Below are positions 44,984 through 54,777 of a DNA stretch of 64,000 nt, piece by piece. Below the pieces are notes generated by a model. That model did no database searches and had not been told where the DNA came from. It was given only the letters and a program-made list of their open reading frames with translations. Position numbers and translations under genes: made by a program. Position 1 is the stretch's first letter. The number at the start of each line of letters is the position of its first letter. Source of the DNA: Cyanomargarita calcarea GSE-NOS-MK-12-04C (lineage in GTDB: Bacteria; Cyanobacteriota; Cyanobacteriia; Cyanobacteriales; Nostocaceae); contig JAHHGZ010000004.1 of NCBI GenBank assembly GCA_019359595.1, forward strand, positions 220,999 to 284,998, in the 5' to 3' direction.

Positions 44984-47900
44984 CTAACTCCTAACTCTAA
45001 ACTCATCACAAAGAGTGCGATCGCGTTTATCGACGTTGCGGTTGTGTTTGAGATAATCACTAACCCAGCCGCAACCACGCTTTAACAGGTCATTCAAGTT
45101 CAAATTCCACAAGATTATGTTGTTGTCATCACTCGCGGATGCTAGTGTTTGACCATCTGGACTGAAGCTCACACTTAAGACTGGTCCGCGATGTCCGTTG
45201 AGGGTCTTAATTAATTTACCTTCACGGCTCCAAAGTTTGACTGTGTTGTCCCAGCTAGCAGCGGCAAGCATTTCTCCATTCGGGCTGAATGTAACGCTGC
45301 TAACGCTATCGCTATAACCCTTTAACAAGGTCTTTATCAACGTCCCATCTTGTCGCCATAACCTTACAGTGTTGTCCCAGCTAGCCGAAGCCAATAATTG
45401 ATCCGTGGGACTAAAGCTGACACCTAAAACCCAACTCTCATGGGGCGAGAAAGTTTTTAACAAAGTACCATCTTGCCGCCAAAGTTTAACTGTTTGGTCG
45501 TCGCTGCCGGAGGCGATAATTTGACCGTCTGGACTGAAACTGACGCTATTAACCCAACCTTGATGCCCGATTAAGGTTCTGAGTAACTTACCCTCTCGGG
45601 TCCAGAGTTTGACTGTCTTATCCTTACTACCTGATGCTAATAATTTGCCATCAGGACTGAATGTAGTACTCATGACACTATCACTATGCCCAGTCAGAGT
45701 CTTAAGTAAGGAGCCATCCCATCCCCAAAGTTTCACAGTTTTGTCATAACTAGCTGATGCTAACATCTGACCTTTCGGGTCAAAAACGACACTGGGAACT
45801 CGGCCTTTGTGTCCTTCCAAGGTCTTGTAGAGTCGAGTTTCAAAGCCGTTACTAGTAAGCTCTCGTCGCCATAATTTTACCTTGCGATCGCGACTACCAG
45901 AAGCTAACATTTTGCCATCTGCACTCCAATTAACGCTCAAAACTCGGTCTTGATGTCCTTCCAACACGGGCAGTGTTGGAGCATCTAAACTCCAAATTTT
46001 GACGGTTTTGTCGTAGCTTCCTGATGCTAGAAACTTGTCTGAGGGACTAAAAGCAACGCTAGCAACAGCATCACTATGTCCTTTAATAGTTTTTATTAAG
46101 GTGCCTTGATTGGCATCCCAAAGGTTAATACTCTTGTCTTCTCCGGCTGAGGCTAATTGTTGACTATCGCCACTGAAACTAAGGCTCCAAACAGCGTTGG
46201 TATGTTGCTTTAAGTTTTTGTCTAATGTGAAAGCACCGTTTTTCTGTCGTCGCCAAAGTTTGATTGTTTTATCTTTACTCCCGGATGCGAGTAATTTACC
46301 ATTTGGGCTAAAAGTGACAAAAGTCACAGCGTCTTCTTGTTGTGGCAGAGTTGTGACTAAGCTCCCGTCCCTTTGCCAAATTTTGATCGTTTTGTCTTCA
46401 CTGCCTGATGCAATTAACTGACTATCGGGGCTGAATGTGGCGCTGTGAACCCAGCCTTGGTGTCCCTTGAGATTGGCGACTAAACTACCGTCCTTTGCCC
46501 AAAGTTTTACAGTTTTATCCTTGCTGCTGCTGGCTATCAGTTCGCCATCAGGGCTGTAACCAAGATTTAAAACTCCATCTGTATGACCTTCAAGAATTTT
46601 GTATTGCAAAGAATCAAATTCCCCTGTTTCAGGGTTTCTTTCCCACAAATGTACTGTTTTGTCAAGACTGGAGGAAGCGAGAATCTGACTATCGGGACTA
46701 AATACAGCAGCAGTTACGATATCGCGATGACTTTTGAAGGTTTGGAGTAAGGTGCCATCTCGACGCCATAGTTTCACTGTTTTGTCATGACTTGCAGAAG
46801 CGAGCAACTGTCCATCAAGACTGAATGCGACGCTCCAAACCATGTCAGTATGTCCTTCTAGGCGGTTTGACTCTGTGACACCATAAACTGCTTGCTGGAG
46901 GGCTGTAACAACCCGCATCCGCGTATCTTGTTGAATGCCATCGGCGGATTTTAATCTTCTCCAAGCCCGTAAGCTTTCTATTAGGGCGTCAAACTCTTTG
47001 TTAGAGGCAAATAAAGCTTCACTTGCAGCGGCGATCGCGCTAACTTTTAAATTAGTTTCGCTGCGTTCGGCCCGTAAACCTTGGCGGACTGCGGTTCTTT
47101 TTTGCAAATCGGCTTGCCACCATAATCCTCCGATTACTGCTGACATGGTTGCTAATAAAATGCCAGCGAGACGTGCTTCTCTCAGCCGCTTTTGTAAAAT
47201 TAAATTTAGTTGCTGTTGACTAAATTTTTGTGCTACTTGTGCCTCGGTTTTTTCAAAACGGACTTTTTCGAGTTCGGCAACTATTCCATAATTGTTTTTT
47301 TGGCGAATTGGTTCAACTAAATAATCATGTACTAGCTGGTAGCGATCGCCTAATTCTTCTCGCATTCGCAACACCAATCCTGAACCCATCAAAATGTCTA
47401 AAATCAACTCCCAAGTTGACTCAAAATTAAATGCAGCATCAATATTAATACCAAGCGTCACTGCTAAATCTGCTTTAGTTTTTAGGGGTCGCGTACCTTT
47501 TTCATCAGTTAATTCAAATAAGAATTGCCAGCTTAACTGTTCGTTTTCTTGACCGCAGTCTTTGATAACTTCTTCTAACCAGCGTTCTACCATTTTTTGG
47601 CAACCACCGTTACTGTTATATTGCTCAATTGTCGTAATATTTTCTGCTTGTAATTGAGCGCCGACAATTTGTAATTCAATGGGATGTACTTCGTTTGTTT
47701 CCCCAGCCAAATCTTGCACTAATTGATGAATGACTTCATCAGTTAACTCATAATGAGAACGTTGAGTTAAACTTTTGATAATTAACAGCGCATCCTGACG
47801 GTCAAAATTCCCTAAATAATAACGAATATCCTTATCGAGGATATTTTTATTAATTACTCCCAAATTGTATGTTTCATTTCGATTAGAGCTACTGAAACGC

Positions 47901-50050
47901 TCTAACTCTAGTAAATAATGTAAATAATCTTCTCGCAATGAAAGAATAACTTTCACAAACGGGATATTTAAGCAGTCTGTGAAAAATTTATAAAATTCAA
48001 TTTTTTTACTTGGCTCGTTAACAACAAAGAAAAATTCTTCAAATTGGTCAAAAATTAGGATTAGAGTGTAACTGCGTTCAGTTAATAAGCGAATTTTTTG
48101 GCTAATTATCTCGGGAGAAATTTCTAAAGCTAGGGATATATCTGTCTGTGCTAATACTTGGTTTAAAGCTCGTCCTAAAGCTGTAACCCAATCGGTATAA
48201 ACAGATAACACAACTGGTAAAGGCAACCGTTCAGCAATACATCTCTGTTTCAAAACTGGTACCAATCCAGCTTTGAGAATTGAACTTTTGCCAACACCTG
48301 ACGGCCCGTGAATTACCGTCAGTTTGCAGTCAGCACGGGTGATTTTTTCTAGCAAGCGATTGATGTCTTGCTGTCTACCAGAAGCTGCGATTTCCTGTGC
48401 CATTTCCTCAGGAATAAACCTTACCCCAGCCCGATCGACAGAAGAAACCCCTGCACCCGACTGGCTCATTTTTTGCGACTCTAAAACTGGGTTAATTCTG
48501 TAGCGTTGCGGCTGGAGTTGACTAGCCCCAATAAAAGCACGATAACCATACTGATGCTCAAGTTGAACTTTTTCTTGCTTCAGATTAAACGCTTCTAAGT
48601 AATCATGACGCTCAAAAAAGTAGAGCGATCGCAATTCTTCTACAATCTCTAAATATGTCGATGGTTCATACTGTAGCTCGCAAACGACTTTCGCCCACTC
48701 TAGGTTATTGACGGCTTCCTCACCGTCACCAAGGTGCCGCTGAACGCGAGCTAGCAACAAAAAATACTTACTTTCTTGCTGTCTGGAAACGCAACAAGCC
48801 TCTTCAGCGATCGAAAGTGCTGTATTTACTAATTTATAAGCTTGCAACCAATCAGACTCAGAGAAAGCCACAGTTGCTAAAAAGGCATAATCTTGAGCAA
48901 CTTCCGCCTTTGTCCCATAAATTTCATGTAATTTTAACGACTTTTTGGCTAATTCTTGTAAATCTTCCCAACCTTGTAAGCGTTGCAGTATATCCAGCAC
49001 AGGCAAAATGAACTGGGCAGCCAAGTCTTGTCTATTTTGGGTCTCCAATACCTCCAAGCATTGTTTAAACCAGAACAACGCATTTTTCCAGTAGCTTTTA
49101 TTTTTCGTCGGACGTAAATCTGCCAATCTGCGATAACACAGCCCCAGGTGGAAGAGTAATATAGCGTGACGTAGTGAAGATGAGGGGGGGATGGGGAGAG
49201 GGGGGGATGGGGAGAGGGGAAGAATTTCTTCCTCAGTCCCTACTGCCAATTCCCTACTTCCTAATTCATTTTGCCAAAAAGCTTGACTGCGTTGGAAATG
49301 AGTTATGGCTTCATCGATTTGGTCGTTGACGTAATTATCTCGTCCTAAAACGAATTCTAAATAGGCTTCTAATTCTGGTTCTAATTTAACACCATATAAA
49401 CGAAGCAAATCATTGCGTGCTGTCTCTATTTCATGGCGTTGCTGAGACTTAGGATCTAAATCTAAATAGGCATTAGATAAAAATTTTTCGGCACCTGCTT
49501 CTAAAACTTTGCCAAATAAAGATTCTGTTTGGCTTCTGATTAAAGCGATTAAATTACCCGCAGGCATTTCAAATTTAATGGTAGTTGCAGCCCAACTTTT
49601 AAAATCGGGTGCAAATCGAGAAAGTGATGTTGCAACTTCATCTTGTAGCCACAACACAAGTGGAAATGAAAAAGTTGCAGCGTAAATATCTCGTGCTTGG
49701 TTAAGGTTAGTTAACAAATCTTCTATGTTGGTAACAGACTCTAAACCAAAGACCATTAAAGCCGAGGGTAATGAATCTGTAACGACCGCAGGAATATCTA
49801 AAAATAATTCTGAAACTATGGTCGAATGTAGGGCATTCGTTGTTGGTTCGACAATGAGTTCTCGTAAATTTATATCCTTTGTGAACGAACGGAGATTTAG
49901 CAACATTTGCTCGCGCAATCGTTGATAATTGCACCTAACTAAAATCAGTGAAAATTGACCTTTAGAGAGTGCGATCGCCCGAATCAGCCTGTGCAAAGAA
50001 TGCTGATTTTCTCTGGTTCCGCTTGCGACTGTTAATTCCCACTCTGTCAT
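44984..50050 (-). CDS. STAND-type NTPase with 14 WD40 repeats
   Basis: A 1,688-residue signal-transduction ATPase. Residues about 1-210 are an N-terminal domain I do not recognise. About 210-550 is TPR-like helical sequence. The NTPase has Walker A IHGPSGVGKSS (about 588) and Walker B LILIFDQFEEFFF (about 663), of the nSTAND type. A hydrophobic segment LAGILLATMSAVIGGLWW (about 1000) could span the membrane. Then come 14 WD40 repeats, from EGHTDMVWSVAFSLDGQLLA to SFSPDGQTLASASDDN, enough for two seven-bladed propellers. Such proteins act as ligand-gated switches. Start ATG 50050 (MTEWELTVA); the frame opens at 50098. Repeats intrude into the coding sequence at about 49175-49270 and at the C-terminus. 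Confidence 0.9.
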   Translation of the reverse strand: MTEWELTVASGTRENQHSLHRLIRAIALSKGQFSLILVRCNYQRLREQMLLNLRSFTKDINLRELIVEPTTNALHSTIVSELFLDIPAVVTDSLPSALMVFGLESVTNIEDLLTNLNQARDIYAATFSFPLVLWLQDEVATSLSRFAPDFKSWAATTIKFEMPAGNLIALIRSQTESLFGKVLEAGAEKFLSNAYLDLDPKSQQRHEIETARNDLLRLYGVKLEPELEAYLEFVLGRDNYVNDQIDEAITHFQRSQAFWQNELGSRELAVGTEEEILPLSPSPPLPIPPSSSLRHAILLFHLGLCYRRLADLRPTKNKSYWKNALFWFKQCLEVLETQNRQDLAAQFILPVLDILQRLQGWEDLQELAKKSLKLHEIYGTKAEVAQDYAFLATVAFSESDWLQAYKLVNTALSIAEEACCVSRQQESKYFLLLARVQRHLGDGEEAVNNLEWAKVVCELQYEPSTYLEIVEELRSLYFFERHDYLEAFNLKQEKVQLEHQYGYRAFIGASQLQPQRYRINPVLESQKMSQSGAGVSSVDRAGVRFIPEEMAQEIAASGRQQDINRLLEKITRADCKLTVIHGPSGVGKSSILKAGLVPVLKQRCIAERLPLPVVLSVYTDWVTALGRALNQVLAQTDISLALEISPEIISQKIRLLTERSYTLILIFDQFEEFFFVVNEPSKKIEFYKFFTDCLNIPFVKVILSLREDYLHYLLELERFSSSNRNETYNLGVINKNILDKDIRYYLGNFDRQDALLIIKSLTQRSHYELTDEVIHQLVQDLAGETNEVHPIELQIVGAQLQAENITTIEQYNSNGGCQKMVERWLEEVIKDCGQENEQLSWQFLFELTDEKGTRPLKTKADLAVTLGINIDAAFNFESTWELILDILMGSGLVLRMREELGDRYQLVHDYLVEPIRQKNNYGIVAELEKVRFEKTEAQVAQKFSQQQLNLILQKRLREARLAGILLATMSAVIGGLWWQADLQKRTAVRQGLRAERSETNLKVSAIAAASEALFASNKEFDALIESLRAWRRLKSADGIQQDTRMRVVTALQQAVYGVTESNRLEGHTDMVWSVAFSLDGQLLASASHDKTVKLWRRDGTLLQTFKSHRDIVTAAVFSPDSQILASSSLDKTVHLWERNPETGEFDSLQYKILEGHTDGVLNLGYSPDGELIASSSKDKTVKLWAKDGSLVANLKGHQGWVHSATFSPDSQLIASGSEDKTIKIWQRDGSLVTTLPQQEDAVTFVTFSPNGKLLASGSKDKTIKLWRRQKNGAFTLDKNLKQHTNAVWSLSFSGDSQQLASAGEDKSINLWDANQGTLIKTIKGHSDAVASVAFSPSDKFLASGSYDKTVKIWSLDAPTLPVLEGHQDRVLSVNWSADGKMLASGSRDRKVKLWRRELTSNGFETRLYKTLEGHKGRVPSVVFDPKGQMLASASYDKTVKLWGWDGSLLKTLTGHSDSVMSTTFSPDGKLLASGSKDKTVKLWTREGKLLRTLIGHQGWVNSVSFSPDGQIIASGSDDQTVKLWRQDGTLLKTFSPHESWVLGVSFSPTDQLLASASWDNTVRLWRQDGTLIKTLLKGYSDSVSSVTFSPNGEMLAAASWDNTVKLWSREGKLIKTLNGHRGPVLSVSFSPDGQTLASASDDNNIILWNLNLNDLLKRGCGWVSDYLKHNRNVDKRDRTLCDEFRVRS

Positions 50051-50355
50051 AACCAAAAACAAGGCTATAAATGAACAATGGAAAATGCTAAATGACAAAT
50101 GCCTGCTTTTGAGATTTTTCTTTCATCTGTCTTGTGTGAATACAACAGCTAGCAAATGTTAACTGTTGACTGCCAAAAAATCAGACTAATTGAAAGATAG
50201 TACTCTGTTACACCAAGTTTGATGGTTAAAGAAAAGCCCCTTAAATCCACGCCACATATTACAAGTCGGCAGAGCCAAGAAACGCAGTGGCTCCCAAACT
50301 TGGGGGATTTTTAATTTTATTCTCCCCTTTGAATTGGGGGTAGGGGGCTTTGAGA
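50051..50355. repeat. repeat-filled spacer between the two NTPase genes
   Basis: AGTACTCTGTTACACC at 50198 matches the motif near 1048. CTTGGGGGATTTTTAATTTT, then CCCCTTTGAATTGGGGG and TAGGGGGCTTT (50296-50352), is the C/G-run family also seen at about 40000 and 58070. This repeat insertion now separates the two NTPase genes by about 300 bp. Confidence 0.6.
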
Positions 50356-51681
50356 TTACTTGTTTCGCTGCCAAGCAATAACTCTTTCTGTTTCTGCCAA
50401 GGCTGGACTGATACCAAACCACCGACCTACGAGATCGCGATATTCAAACACAAACATACTCCGAAGTAATCTTTGGTAATCAGACTCACCTTTCACACTT
50501 TGTTGGTTGACTACTTCTTCGAGTAATTGCCACTCTTCTTCATTAATAGCTAACAGCAGGTCATCCCGATAGTCCTTAATCACAGCTTCCAAACAATCCT
50601 CCGAAAATGGCGGATCTTGTCGTTGCAAGCAACTGTAAAGCAGTCCTAGCAAGTTACGAATATGACCACCACTGACACGACACAAACGATCCAAACTTTC
50701 AGGGTGATGGAATAATTGTCCGATTAATCCCAGCCTTGCATTCCAAGGAATTTCTGGAAAAGCTCTTGCTAGTACTAACTGCCGCAACAGTGACATTCCC
50801 GGTTCATAGTCCCTGCCATCTCTTTGCCGCACAAGTACCATTGGCAAGACTTTGGGAGCTATACCACCCCCTAGTCTATTTTTTAGCGTTTCGTACTCAT
50901 TAGAGAAAATCAATGTTAAGGGTATTGTGTAAACTAAATGGCATTTTAACCTGCGTAATTGCTCTCCTCTGTCAATAAACAGGTATTCTGGTTGCGATCG
51001 CCCAGATGCCAAAGGACGCATATCGACTCGATCCAAGTTATCGACAATCACAACCAGCCCTTTTTGACCCCGCAGTTTCAACTGTTCAATAGCTTTGTCT
51101 AATACCTCTTCGTTAATTGCCTGCAAGATACTATTGGTGCGAGGTTCCAAATATTGCCTCAATTGATTGCGCAGCTGCGGGCTATCTTTAGTTTTAGTAC
51201 TGATTTTAGCAATACCCAAAGAAAACTCCGCTTCTCCTGATAGCTCAATTGGGGTTTGCAGAAAATCGCCAATTTCTTTAAACAAATTGGTAAAATAACC
51301 GGGTTTTAACTTGATGTTAATTGCTTCTAAACTGGCACTTACTTGACGGGCTACACTCAGCAAAATGTCACTGATATCAAGATCCGCCATGTCTAAATCC
51401 TGACTGGATTCAAAATAAACCACATGAAATCCAGCAAGTTCCAATTCGGCTTTGAGACGCTGCAACTCAGTTGACTTACCACAGCCAATATGACCCGTAA
51501 ATAACTGGCAAGTTGGCTCATCCGGGGAAATACGGACAATAGTACGTTGCAATTCCTCAACAATTTTGCAACCACGTACATCCGAAAAATCTATGTAGTA
51601 CTGCCTATCCGTAGGATCGCCCGCAACTAAGGTTTTACTAGGGTTACAGGCTTTAAAAAAACGCGATAAATTTATTTTCAT
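50356..51681 (-). CDS. P-loop ATPase (AAA/STAND-like) upstream of the WD40 NTPase
   Basis: A 441-residue ATPase. Walker A is TGHIGCGKSTEL (about residues 62-73) and Walker B is GLVVIVDNLDRVD (about 205-217). A sensor-like region lies around LVYTIPLTLIFSNEYETL. The C-terminal third has VSGGHIRNLLGLLYSCLQ, resembling a sensor-2/lid helix of ORC/Cdc6- and KAP-like ATPases, followed by a helical tail. No transmembrane segment is evident. It lies upstream of, and on the same strand as, the STAND-WD40 gene, so the two probably form a system. Function unknown. Confidence 0.82.
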   Translation of the reverse strand: MKINLSRFFKACNPSKTLVAGDPTDRQYYIDFSDVRGCKIVEELQRTIVRISPDEPTCQLFTGHIGCGKSTELQRLKAELELAGFHVVYFESSQDLDMADLDISDILLSVARQVSASLEAINIKLKPGYFTNLFKEIGDFLQTPIELSGEAEFSLGIAKISTKTKDSPQLRNQLRQYLEPRTNSILQAINEEVLDKAIEQLKLRGQKGLVVIVDNLDRVDMRPLASGRSQPEYLFIDRGEQLRRLKCHLVYTIPLTLIFSNEYETLKNRLGGGIAPKVLPMVLVRQRDGRDYEPGMSLLRQLVLARAFPEIPWNARLGLIGQLFHHPESLDRLCRVSGGHIRNLLGLLYSCLQRQDPPFSEDCLEAVIKDYRDDLLLAINEEEWQLLEEVVNQQSVKGESDYQRLLRSMFVFEYRDLVGRWFGISPALAETERVIAWQRNK

Positions 51682-52713
51682 TTTCTTGGAGATGCCCTTT
51701 GTCTTTTTATATACAAATATTCTTCCGATAGTACTAGGGCAAACGATAATGGAAATTTGTACTTGATGAAGGGTAAAAATAAACTATCCTTCATGTACAG
51801 CGCTCGATAATTCCGAAGTTTTACGGATGCTAATGAGCGTTTTTTGTACTTATCTTTGCCACAGTCTGTGGAATTGTAGAGATGTAATCGTCCCTGATAG
51901 ATTAAACGTTCTTGTCGTTTTTACAGCCTTTGGAATTGAATAAAGCAGGATGGCGGGGAAATTATTTGACAGTCGCTAGTACTCATAAGGTTAGGTATTA
52001 ATTCTCGTAACATACTAGAAAAGTACATCATGGTAGGGATATCATTTTATTTATGTTTTGTCAACTAGCTTACAGTATATATACTTAATTGATTTTTTGG
52101 CAATCTTGAAAAAAGAAAAACAGTAAAAATGCTGTAGTAGAAATACAGGCTACTGCAAAAAAGCTACATTGGCTACAGTCAGAATCATGAAAACGGAAAA
52201 TCTTGTTTCAGCACAAGCCCACGAAATAATTTTCCAATAATGAATCGGATGGGGGAGCGCAAGAATTAGGCTTAGTTGTACGGTTCGCTTTCATCTTGTG
52301 TGTCTTATAAGTCAAAGCTACAATCAGGCAACCAACATTGAATTTGTAAGAAGGAATTCGTAAGAGGTTTATATATGTCGATTGGAACCTCAACTCAAAA
52401 CGAGCGATCTGTTTCTTGTTGGGGTATTAAACCCCACAAGGAAGCGGATAATTCTATCCCAGATTGCATATTTAAGTAGATTTGTCAATGTTTATTTTGT
52501 AGTTTTTTTAGCTTGATATATTTTTACTTTTGAGTAAAAAGGCTATAAGGGTCTTGCAAGCTAAAAGATGCAGGAATGCCGGGACTACAATCTTTATGTG
52601 CTTGCTGTAAAGTGTTACTAAATGTGAATGAAGTCATTAGGGGAGCGGCTGTGTGTCGCTAAAAGCATTTACAAAAACAACAACCAGAACTCTCAAGTGT
52701 GGAAAGGGTTTGA
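51682..52713. other. 1-kb spacer upstream of ftsQ
   Basis: Non-coding. The left part is the promoter side of the leftward ATPase. From about 52350 it holds repeat core copy C (separate entry). The 52440-52700 part presumably carries the ftsQ promoter. A 61-codon leftward frame at 52208-52393 overlaps the repeat and lacks family features. Confidence 0.5.
52366..52435 (+). repeat. conserved repeat core, copy C
   Basis: GGTTTATATATGTCG, then CCTCAACTCAAAACGAGCGA and TTGGGGTATTAAACCCCA. The core matches copies A and B, but here only a vestige of the purine array (AAGAAGGAATTCGTAAGA) precedes it. The end forms a hairpin TGGGG/CCCCA around TATTAAA. Confidence 0.75.
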
Positions 52714-53535
52714 ATGGCTGACATGGCATCAGTTTCCCGCACGGATTTAGAAGGACGTCGCAAGAAATTACGTAAAAAGCGGCAGACAAAAATCATTCAA
52801 GCTATATGGCGGACTATTGCCGTCAGTGGCTTGGCTGGTGGTTTGCTGTGGGTAGCAATCCAACCTATTTGGATACTCAAAGACCCCCAACAAATTGAAA
52901 TTTCTCAAATTCGCTCAAGCCTATTGCCAGATGAGTCTATTCGGTCACTGCTGGCACTGTCTTATCCTCAATCTTTATTGCGTATCGATCCATCGGCTCT
53001 AGCTCAATCTTTGGAAAAGCAACCGATTATTGCTCAAGCGACTGTCACTCGTCGCTTGTTTCCACCAGGATTAATAATTCAAATTCAAGAACGAGTACCA
53101 GTGGCTCTAGCTCAAAGTGGTAACACAAAGTCAACCGTGGGATTACTAGATGTAACTGGTGTTTGGATGCCCTTAGAAAAATACAGATCCTTAAATCCGC
53201 AATTTTTATTGCCCAGTCTCAAAGTAATTGGCGATCCTGAACAATACCGTCCTTACTGGACTCAGATTTATCAGGCTGTAAGCCAAAGTTCCGTTAAAGT
53301 CATGGAAATTAATTGCCAAGACCCAACAAATATCGTTTTGAAAACAGAATTAGGAAAAGTACATCTTGGTGCCCCAAGTTCCCAAATAAGCGATCAAATT
53401 AAAGTCATTGCACAAATGCGACATTTACCTGCGAAACTTAATTCCAGTCAAATAGAGTACATCGATCTCAAAAATCCAGACCGTCCAATAGTACAAATGA
53501 ATCAGAATAATTCCAGAAATTCCAAATCCCCCTAA
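52714..53535 (+). CDS. ftsQ: cell division protein FtsQ
   Basis: A 273-residue division protein linking the Z-ring machinery to septal wall synthesis. A basic cytoplasmic N-terminus (RKKLRKKRQTK) is followed by one membrane helix (IAVSGLAGGLLWVAIQPIWI). A POTRA domain comes next (IRSSLLPDESIRSLLALSYP, then SLEKQPIIAQATVTRRLFPP and LIIQIQERVPVALAQ), and the FtsQ C-terminal beta domain last. The ATG at 52714 or 52723 could both serve. It precedes ftsZ by 1.24 kb on the same strand. Confidence 0.93.
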   Translation: MADMASVSRTDLEGRRKKLRKKRQTKIIQAIWRTIAVSGLAGGLLWVAIQPIWILKDPQQIEISQIRSSLLPDESIRSLLALSYPQSLLRIDPSALAQSLEKQPIIAQATVTRRLFPPGLIIQIQERVPVALAQSGNTKSTVGLLDVTGVWMPLEKYRSLNPQFLLPSLKVIGDPEQYRPYWTQIYQAVSQSSVKVMEINCQDPTNIVLKTELGKVHLGAPSSQISDQIKVIAQMRHLPAKLNSSQIEYIDLKNPDRPIVQMNQNNSRNSKSP

Positions 53536-54777
53536 GCGCTCCTAGTCAGTAAATAAGTTTTATTTTTGTAATTCTTCGCAACAGGAGAGAGTTGGCAGGG
53601 CTAACTTCTAATTAGAATGGGAGGAACAATCTTAAACCCTCTCATATGTCCATAAAAACTTTTGAGTTGTTACCTAAACATCTAGTGATAGGGTGCAAGA
53701 TGTTAGACAATCTGAGGATGGTGTTTGGGTAAAAAAACTCAGGCATTGTTACCCAGTCTTCAATTGAAGGCAATTGGTGAACTGAAAATACTAAAGTTGG
53801 GGAGGTGCAAGAAGCCAAAAGGCGCATTTTCACTCTTTGTGTGAATCCTAGATGGAATCGCCATGAAGGCGGTTTACCATTAGAAAACAGAAGGAGTGCG
53901 GAACTAACCCCGCAAATGTCCTTAATCGGGTGAGTTTGTTTTCAAAATTCGTAGCCCGATGTATTTTCATTCGGAATGAGCGAATTCTACCTTAAGCTTG
54001 TAGATTTATTGTGTAACCTTTGAGGCAAATTGAAGAGAAAATTTATCGGGGTATTAAAATTTGATTAAACAAATTCTGCAAGTTATCTCAAGCTTAAGGA
54101 TAAGTAAGTATAAGACAATTTTTGTATCTTAAGAAGCAATAAATGCGAATGACAAACAAGATTGACTATACGATTGATGTCCACAAGACCGACCCTGCCG
54201 CGTATACAACAACTTACACAATAAGCATGAGTCATTTTTTAGTTACCTCTTAATTTTCCGGAGGAACGAGTATACGTAATTACTCGAAAATTTTTCGCTC
54301 CAACCAACTCTGAAAATAAAAAGAATTGCCCGTATCAGTGGTTTGATGCTTTAATTTTCCTCAATCTCTCAACAAAAAATCAGTCTTTGTGGTGCTTCGT
54401 AAAAAAGTCAACAAATACAGTTGTCAAATAAATGACCAATATAAATTACTATCGAAAACGGGTCAAAGTTTCTTGGGATACCAAGGATATACGGAGCAAG
54501 AACGGCAAAATAGCAGCGAAGATCTAAATGTCATGTTGAAGTTATACAGGATAATTTTAGGTAAATATAGGTATACTTCTGTAGAATTAGCTGTGCGCTG
54601 CTTGGTGCCTCGATGGCTTTCTAACATCGCAAATTTCCCTATTTCTAATCCGGTTCGGGTTATTTCTGGTAAGAACAAGAAAGAACGGTGCCTATTACTA
54701 TGGCAGCCTCAAACTATAGTTGACTTTTAGGTGAATAACACCTTAAAAACTCGTTTATCTACACGCACGTAAATCCA
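53536..54777. other. 1.24-kb ftsQ-ftsZ spacer
   Basis: No convincing gene. A frame at 54389-54730 (113 codons) has no repeat of conserved pattern and I regard it as accidental. CATGAAGGCGGTTTACCATT and neighbouring sequence are not repeat-like. The region presumably contains the ftsZ promoters and a long leader. Confidence 0.5.

Noticed and set aside
52208..52393. 61-codon leftward ORF that could pass for a transposase fragment
   Set aside because: TYKTHKMKAN is vaguely TnpB-like, but the match is too short, and the frame overlaps the repeat core and has no catalytic motif.
54389..54730. 113-codon ORF upstream of ftsZ
   Set aside because: No recognisable domain or repeating hydrophobic pattern; lies in an otherwise non-coding spacer and is likely accidental.
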